From the NCBI RefSeq assembly GCF_004193775.1, contig NC_041005.1, positions 9,054,501 to 9,118,500 of the forward strand: a DNA stretch of 64,000 bases, in the 5' to 3' direction. Below the pieces are notes generated by a model that was not told the DNA's origin, made no database searches, and was given only the letters and a program-made list of their open reading frames with translations. This document shows positions 57,971-64,000 of the stretch, one piece after another (within the stretch, counting starts at the first letter, position 1; each line of letters starts with the position of its first letter). Source of the DNA: Glycine soja. Lineage: Eukaryota; Streptophyta; Magnoliopsida; Fabales; Fabaceae. The position numbers and the translations under genes were made by a program.

Positions 57971-59416
57971 GACATGTGTTTTATGTATTGAAACACTTAT
58001 GTGAATTTTATTATGCAATACATGTTCCTAATTCACTGAATTCTCATGTATCATTTGTGCCAATTTTAATGGGCTTAACTTCTCTGATTGGAATGATCAA
58101 GTCCAATTTCACCTCGGTGTTTTGGATCTTGATCTTGCTATGTTGGAAGAGAAGTTTGTTACTATTACTGATGCTAGTAGCAATGAAGAGAAAATCCATT
58201 ATAAAGCTTGGAAAAGATCTAATAGACTCATCCCAATGTTGATGAAAATGACTGTTGCAGACAGTATTAAGACAACTCTCCCTAAAATTGAAAGTGCTAA
58301 AAAATTTATAGGATTAGTGGGAGAGCGCTTTCAAACACATGATAAGTTTCTTGCTATGACATTAATGAGTACATTGACCACCATGAAGTTTGATGGTTCA
58401 CGTGCTATGCATGAACATGTCATTGAGATGACAAACATTGTAGTAAGACTTAAGACCTTGGGAATGACTGTGAATGAGAACTTCCTTCTTCAGTTTATTC
58501 TAAACTCATTATCATCTGAGTATGACCCATTCCAAATGAATTATAATACCATGAAAGATAAATGGAATATGCATGAATTGCACAATATATTAGTTTAGAA
58601 AGAAATGAGGCTTAAGAATCAAGGAAGTCACTCAGTCCATTATGTAAGCCACCAAGGAAATCAAGGGGCTGAAAAGAAATTTATGAAGAAGCATGATAAA
58701 GGCAAATGACCATCAAAGATCAATGACGACTCTTTGTAAATCCAGAAGGAGGTATCAAAGGGCAATCATTGCCAATTTTGTGGGAAATCTAGGCATTTCC
58801 AAAAGGATTGCCTAAATCATAAGTCTTGGTTCGAAAAGAAAGGTGAACTTAATGCTCATGTATGTTTTGAATCAAGCTTAACTGAAGTTCCCCATAATAC
58901 ATGGTGGATTGATTCTGGATGTACGACTTATGTTTCTAATACAATGCAGGGATTCCTTACAATCCAAACCATAAGCCCAAATGAGAAGTTCAACTTCATA
59001 GGGAATAGAGTGAAAGCTCCAGTGGAAGCAGTTGAGACTTATCGTTTAAAACTCGACACTGGACATCATTTAGATTTATTGGAAACTATTTATGTATCTA
59101 GTTTGTCTAGGAATTTAGTTTCATTATCTAAACTTGATGTTACTAGATACTCTTCTACTTTTGGTAATGGATGTTTTAGTTTATTTAAGCATAATCATCT
59201 CATTAGTACTGATGTTCTTTGTGATGGTTTATATACATTGAAATTAGATGGTTTGTATGCTAAAACCATTTTAGCTCTACATCATAATGTTGGCACTAAA
59301 CGTAGTTTAGTGAATGAACGATCTGTTTTTTTGTGGCATAAACGTTTAGGTCACATTTTTAGAGAAAAGATGAAAAGATTAATAAAGAATGAAATTCTTC
59401 CTGATCTAGATTTTAT

Positions 59417-59425
59417 GGATCTAAA
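59417..59425. repeat. Target-site duplication of the insertion in the copia element, left copy
   Basis: GGATCTAAA, repeated at 60024-60032; the match extends to 11 bp (ATGGATCTAAA). Confidence 0.75.
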
Positions 59426-60023
59426 CAAGGTTATCAAACTCGAGAGTTTATGCATACTCGTGAGAGTTTCATAGACCCGACTCGTAGACTCAACTCGTAG
59501 ACTCGTAAGAGTCTACTTATAAAAATAATAACAAAATATCTATAAATAACATACTAATTAAGCATTTCAACAATATAATAAAGCAAAACAATGAATCATA
59601 AAGTTCAAAATATTTAAATAACCAAGTCTAGTAATAATACATCACTACTAGATAATAACTTGCAGACATTATAGTAGTGGTAGATCATTCTCATCGAGGG
59701 TTTGATGTTATTAGAGAACAAAGGTTTGATATTATTAAAGGTGAAAATTTTATATTTGAGAATAACAAACTAAATGAAGGTATGTTGAATGCTAAACAGA
59801 CAAGAAACAATAAAAAATGACTTTTATTTTGGTCTAATTTTTTTAACTTGCTAACTCGTTGACTCGGTGGTAAACTCGAGAGTCTACCGAGTTTACTTAG
59901 AGTTTATAAAGTTTGCTCAAAGTCTACTAAAAAAAGAGTTTACTCAAGAGTCAACTCGCAGAGGACAAGTGGACTCGTAAACTCGTAAGAGTTAACGAGT
60001 TAAATTGAGAGTTTGATAACCAT
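59426..60023. mobile_element. Inverted-repeat element (Mutator-like), 598 bp, inside copia
   Basis: The left end GGTTATCAAACTCGAGAG and the inverted right end GGTTATCAAACTCTCAAT match over 14 bp, and a 9-11-bp direct repeat flanks the insertion. The subterminal regions are dense with ACTCG/CGAGT words (for example GACTCGTAGACTCAACTCG). There is no coding capacity. The duplication length fits Mutator-like elements. Confidence 0.7.
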
Positions 60024-62760
60024 GGATCTAAAATTTGTGTGGATTGTATCAAGGGAAAACAAACATAGCATACAAGGAAATGAGCTATAAGAAGCACTCA
60101 GCTTCTTGAAATTGTGCATACTGATATCTGTGGACCTTTTGTTGTTAGTTCTTTTGGAAAGGAAAGATACTTTATCACCTTTATTGATGACTATTCACGT
60201 TACAATTATGTCTACTTACTGCATGAGAAATCTTAGGCAGTGGATGCTTTAGAAATTTGCTTGAATGAAGTAGAAAGACAATTAGACAGAAAGGTAAAAA
60301 TTATTAGATCTGACAGAGGTGGTGAGTATTACAAAAGATACGGCAAAACTGGGCAACACCCAGGTCCATTTGCCAAATTCCTTCAGAAATGTGGCATTTG
60401 TGCGCAATACGCAATGCCTTGTACACCACAACAAAATGATGTATCAGAAAGGCGTAATAGAACTTTAATGGATATGGTTAGGAATATGTTAATCAATTCA
60501 ACTTTACCCGTATCTTTGTGGATGTATGCCTTGAAAACTATCATGTATTTGTTGAATAGGGTTGCTAGTGAGGCAGTTTAAAGACACCTTTTGAACTGTG
60601 GACGAATAGGACATCTAGTATAAGGCACCTGCATGTTTGGGGTTACCAAACAGAAATAAGGATTTATAATTCGCAAGAAAGAAAATTGGATGCAAGAACA
60701 ATTAGTGGATATTTCATTGGTTATCTAGAAAAGTCAAAAGGGTATATGTTTTATTGTCCTAATCATAGTATGAGAATTGTTGAAACTGGAAATGCAAGGT
60801 TCATTGAAAATGGTGAAATCAGTGGGAGTACAGTTCTACGAGAAGTGGAAATTAAAGAAGTTAGAGTGCAAGTCCCTTTAGCTTGTGCCTCTAGCAGTAA
60901 GGTGATTGCTCCTTTAGTTTTTGTTACAAACAATAATGAAGAAGTACAACACAATAATGAGCCCATGATACATAATGAACCTATTGTGGAAGAATCACAA
61001 GAAGTAACATTAAGGAGGTCTCAAAGAGAAAGGAGACCAACTATTTCGAATGACAATGTGGTATACCTACATGAAATAGAAATAGACTTAAGCATTAATG
61101 ATAATGATCTAGTTTCGTTTTCACAAGCTGTAAGCTGCGATAATTCTGAGAGGTGGTTAAATGTCATGAAAGAAGAGATAAATTCCATGGAACATAATGG
61201 TGTTTAAGACCTTGTAGAATTATCAAAGGGTTGTAAGAGAGTTGCTTGTAAGTGGGTCTTCAAGACTAAACATGACTTCATGGCAACCTTGAACTTTACA
61301 AGGCTAGACTTGTTGCTAAGGAATTTACTCAGAAAGATGACATTGACTATAAAGAGACGTTTTCACCTGTCTCATGAAAGGATTCTTTCAGGATTATCAT
61401 GGCATTAGTAACCCATTATGACTTGGAGCTACATCAGATGGATGTGAAAAATGTCTTTCTTAATGGAGATTTAGAGGAGAATGTTTATATAGACCAACCA
61501 ATAGGGTTCTCAGTTGAAGGAAAGGAACACATGATGTGAAAATTAAATAAATCAATATACAGTCTTAAGCAAGCTTCCTGCCAATGGTATTTGAAGTTTA
61601 ATGATACCATTGTTTCCTTTGGATTTAAGGAAAATACTGTTGATCGGCATATATATCTAAAGGTCAATGGGAGTAAGGTTATTTTTTTAATTTTGTATGT
61701 TGATGATATATTGCTTGCAACTAATGATGTTGGTCTTCTTCATGAGACTAAGAAATTTCTCTCTAATAACTTTGAAATGAAAGATATGGGTGAGGTAAGC
61801 TATGTGATATGGATAGAAATATTTCGTAATAGATCACAAGGATTGTTAGGCTTATCTCAGAAAATATATATTAATAAAGTACTAGAGAGATTCAGGATGG
61901 AAAGGTGTTTAGCATCACTTGTTCCAATTTAGAAAGGAGACAAATTTAGTCTCGCACAATATCCTAGAAATGATATGGAACAAAAACAAATGGAAGCAAT
62001 TCCATATGCATCAATTGTTATTGCATCTACCATGAAGACTGAATTTGTAGCATCTTTTGAGGCTATAATTCAGTCTAATTGGTTGTAGAACTTTATTTCA
62101 AGGCTTGGAATTGTCGATAGTATTGCCAGGCCGCTAAAAATGTTTAGTGATAACTCCACAATAGTATTTTTTTTAAGAACGACGAGTACTCTAAGGGTGC
62201 TAAACATATGAAATTGAAATACTTTGTTGTGAAGGAAGAAGTTCAGAAACAAAGAATGTCAATAGAAAATATTAGCACAAACTTTATGATAGCTTACCCT
62301 TTGAATAAGGGATTACCGCCCAAGACATTTATAGAACATGTTGAAAGTATGGGCATTATTGTTATTGATGATCAATAAGTGTAATTTATCTTATTCATTT
62401 TAGTGACACTTTGAGCTCATTTATGATATGTTTTTGATTACCTATTCTCTATGTTTGCATGCATGTTTGTGTTAGAGTAATGTTAATAGGTTTGTCTTGA
62501 ATAAAGACATTATGTTGGACCAATTATGCCTAACTAATGATCATATTAAGGAGAAGACTAATTTATAGTACATGGAAGGGGCTATGTCGATTAAGTAATG
62601 TACAACCACCATAACTCGAATTGGTTCTTATTCTTAATCATGAAATTATGATGTACCCAATGTATAGAATGGTTTAGTCCTTTTTAATGCACATTATGTT
62701 AATTTAATCTATTTATTTATTTAGTCCATAATGTTTAGTAATGTCACATGAGCCAAGTGG

Positions 62761-62765
62761 GAGAA
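62761..62765 (+). promoter_or_regulatory. Polypurine tract of the copia element
   Basis: AAGTGGGAGAA (62755-62765) directly precedes the 3' LTR start TGTTAGAATT. It is a typical copia plus-strand primer. Confidence 0.7.
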
Positions 62766-63195
62766 TGTTAGAATTAATGTCTCATGTGAGAGGCATGTGA
62801 CTTGTGTAGCGACTAATAAATAAATAATTAATAATTAAAGACTAAATTGTAATTGGGTTAAATAAGAGAAGTTTCTAGAGGTAACTGCTACTTGATAGGA
62901 GTAGTGGTTATAAAAGGGGGTTAATACCCACTAACGTGAAACAAAATCCTCTTCCTGACAAAAAATGTTCTCTCTAATCCCTGCCATCACAAACGTAGAG
63001 AGACAGAAAGAATAGTTAAGGGAGTGAAATCTTGTTTCTCTCATCTTTCAAGAAATCAAAGTACATCGGAAAGAAACCTCACTATGGAGAAAGATACACA
63101 TCATTGGTTTATTTATTATTTGTGAGAATCATAGATTTCAAAATCCTGTTGGTTTCCTATAATTTATAATCTAGGAAACCCTTAAAATTTTTACA
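62766..63195 (+). repeat. 3' LTR of the copia element, 430 bp
   Basis: Begins TGTTAGAATTAATG and ends near TTTTTACA. A TATA box TATAAAAG is at 62909-62916. It keeps about 17 bp (TGCTACTTGATAGGAGT-like) absent from the 5' LTR. Confidence 0.8.
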
Positions 63196-64000
63196 CCAGT
63201 GAGTTCTATTTTTCTTCTCCCTTATACATCACTCCTTATTGCTTTTGTATTTGAATTATTTTGCTGAGTGTGGGTGATGCAGAGGCAGAATTGAAAAAGC
63301 ACAATAATCTTCCTGTGAATTGTTTATCTTTCATTTGGAAGACAATTTGAGTTGAAAGCTCATATTTTGTTTCAATGCAGCTTGAACTAGGTGAAAAATT
63401 ACAATTTGAATATATAATATTTCATTGGTGTACTACCTATGGCACCTTCAAACTACTTCATTTCACTGACCAATAATGTTTTCAGTTCAATTAAGTGCTC
63501 TGCATAGATGAAAGAAACACTAATATTTTTGTTGTTTGTTTGTCTTCCTGCATGAAGCCTTTTATTTTTTATCTTTACAACTTAAGAGCTTTGTTTACTA
63601 AAAAAGCTCTTAGAGTTCCTAAATACAATGGGAAGTTAAATAATTCTGTGCATATTGATAAAAGTAGAAATTTATTTCCATGTCTAGATTTGATCAAATC
63701 CAATATGGTGGGAACTTAAAATAAACTTGAGTTTGAAAGAATTTCAACTTTTCATGCCAGAGAAAGGAGAGATGAAGTCATCCAATCAATTTAGATAGGA
63801 AATACCATAAATAATCTCCTGTTGTGGCAGTGAATACAATTAGAGACACACCTTTTATGACTCTAAAGAATGATCCAACAAAGAATGACATGAACACAAT
63901 CCATGTGGTGAGTGCAACTAGAGGCACACCTTTAATGCCTACCTCTTAATAATAGGTGGATGATATAGAAAGTAGGTAGGACTTCAGTATGGAAAACTAG
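63196..64000. other. Right-hand flank, no gene recognised
   Basis: The 800 bp after the copia element have a plus-strand ORF at 63495-63719 without recognisable content. Near the edge, an imperfect direct repeat of about 80 bp (GTGGCAGTGAATACAATTAG near 63825 and GTGGTGAGTGCAACTAGAGG near 63905, each followed by CACACCTTT) is visible. Confidence 0.5.

Larger units (their letters stand above)
57976..62370 (+). pseudogene. Copia gag-pol polyprotein, many stops and frameshifts
   Basis: In order: gag (LDLDLAMLEEKFVTITDASS; 58122-58598), a CCHC knuckle CQFCGKSRHFQKDC (about 58770), protease WWIDSGCTTYVS (about 58905), the pre-integrase domain FLWHKRLGHI (about 59330), and the integrase core with HTDICGPF, IRSDRGGEYY and QQNDVSERRNRTLMDMVR. 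Next come the reverse transcriptase start (LHQMDVKNVFLNGDLEENVY) and its catalytic block LYVDDILLATND (about 61700). RNase H is reduced: the frame jumps from YAS near 62010 to MKTEFVA, so the middle of the domain is deleted. Stops occur at, among others, 58597, 60582, 61207 and 61932. It cannot produce active proteins. Confidence 0.9.
56601..63195 (+). mobile_element. Ty1/copia LTR retrotransposon, old and degraded, about 6.6 kb
   Basis: Related direct repeats lie at about 56601-57032 and 62766-63195, and between them a copia-order polyprotein (gag, protease, integrase, reverse transcriptase, RNase H) is readable in pieces. The LTRs have diverged by many substitutions and indels. No target duplication or clear tRNA-Met primer site could be recognised. 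The internal part is further broken by a 598-bp inverted-repeat element. Confidence 0.88.

Noticed and set aside
63195..63200. Target duplication of the copia element
   Set aside because: The 5' LTR end is too diverged to place, and no 5-bp match to CCAGT was found near 56601.

Overview
This is plant nuclear DNA, most likely from soybean or a close Glycine relative. The reasons are a legume-like 14-3-3 gene with the usual four-exon plant structure, AT-rich intergenic DNA, (AT)n and (TC)n microsatellites, Stowaway, hAT-like and Mutator-like elements, and an Ogre-like LTR retrotransposon of a type I know from soybean. The species call is inference from family resemblance, not a database match.

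Only two genes look intact. One is an intronless VQ-motif protein gene at 8260-9123 (+). The other is a four-exon 14-3-3 gene at 41962-43749 (-). Three host genes look broken: a class III peroxidase 42-like fragment at the left edge, a truncated PCH2/TRIP13-like gene at 2190-3150, and a long F-box/JmjC (At1g78280-like) gene at 46874-55749 that has lost its middle exons and carries frameshifts.

The middle of the window is a two-level nest. A 5.0-kb L1-type LINE on the minus strand (12551-33441, 17-bp target duplication) was split by a 15.86-kb Ogre-like LTR retrotransposon (16642-32498, two 1640-bp LTRs, 5-bp duplication AACCC). The LTRs differ at about six positions by eye, so the insertion is young. 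Yet its ORF1 and gag are already frameshifted and no pol is visible, so it probably moved with proteins supplied in trans. Its 3' half is a series of unrelated tandem arrays. At least three of these repeat a hairpin, and in two arrays the stem sequence changes while pairing is kept.

The right third holds the F-box/JmjC pseudogene, whose central gap contains an hAT-like MITE, a putative Pack-MULE carrying an RBP45/47-type RRM exon fragment, an RTE LINE copy with an open reverse-transcriptase frame inserted into that Pack-MULE, and a Stowaway MITE. Beyond it lies an old, degraded Ty1/copia element (about 56601-63195), itself interrupted by a small inverted-repeat element. A short decayed piece of plastid 16S rRNA lies at about 45697-45860, and helicase plus B3-like fragments lie at 36284-38350.
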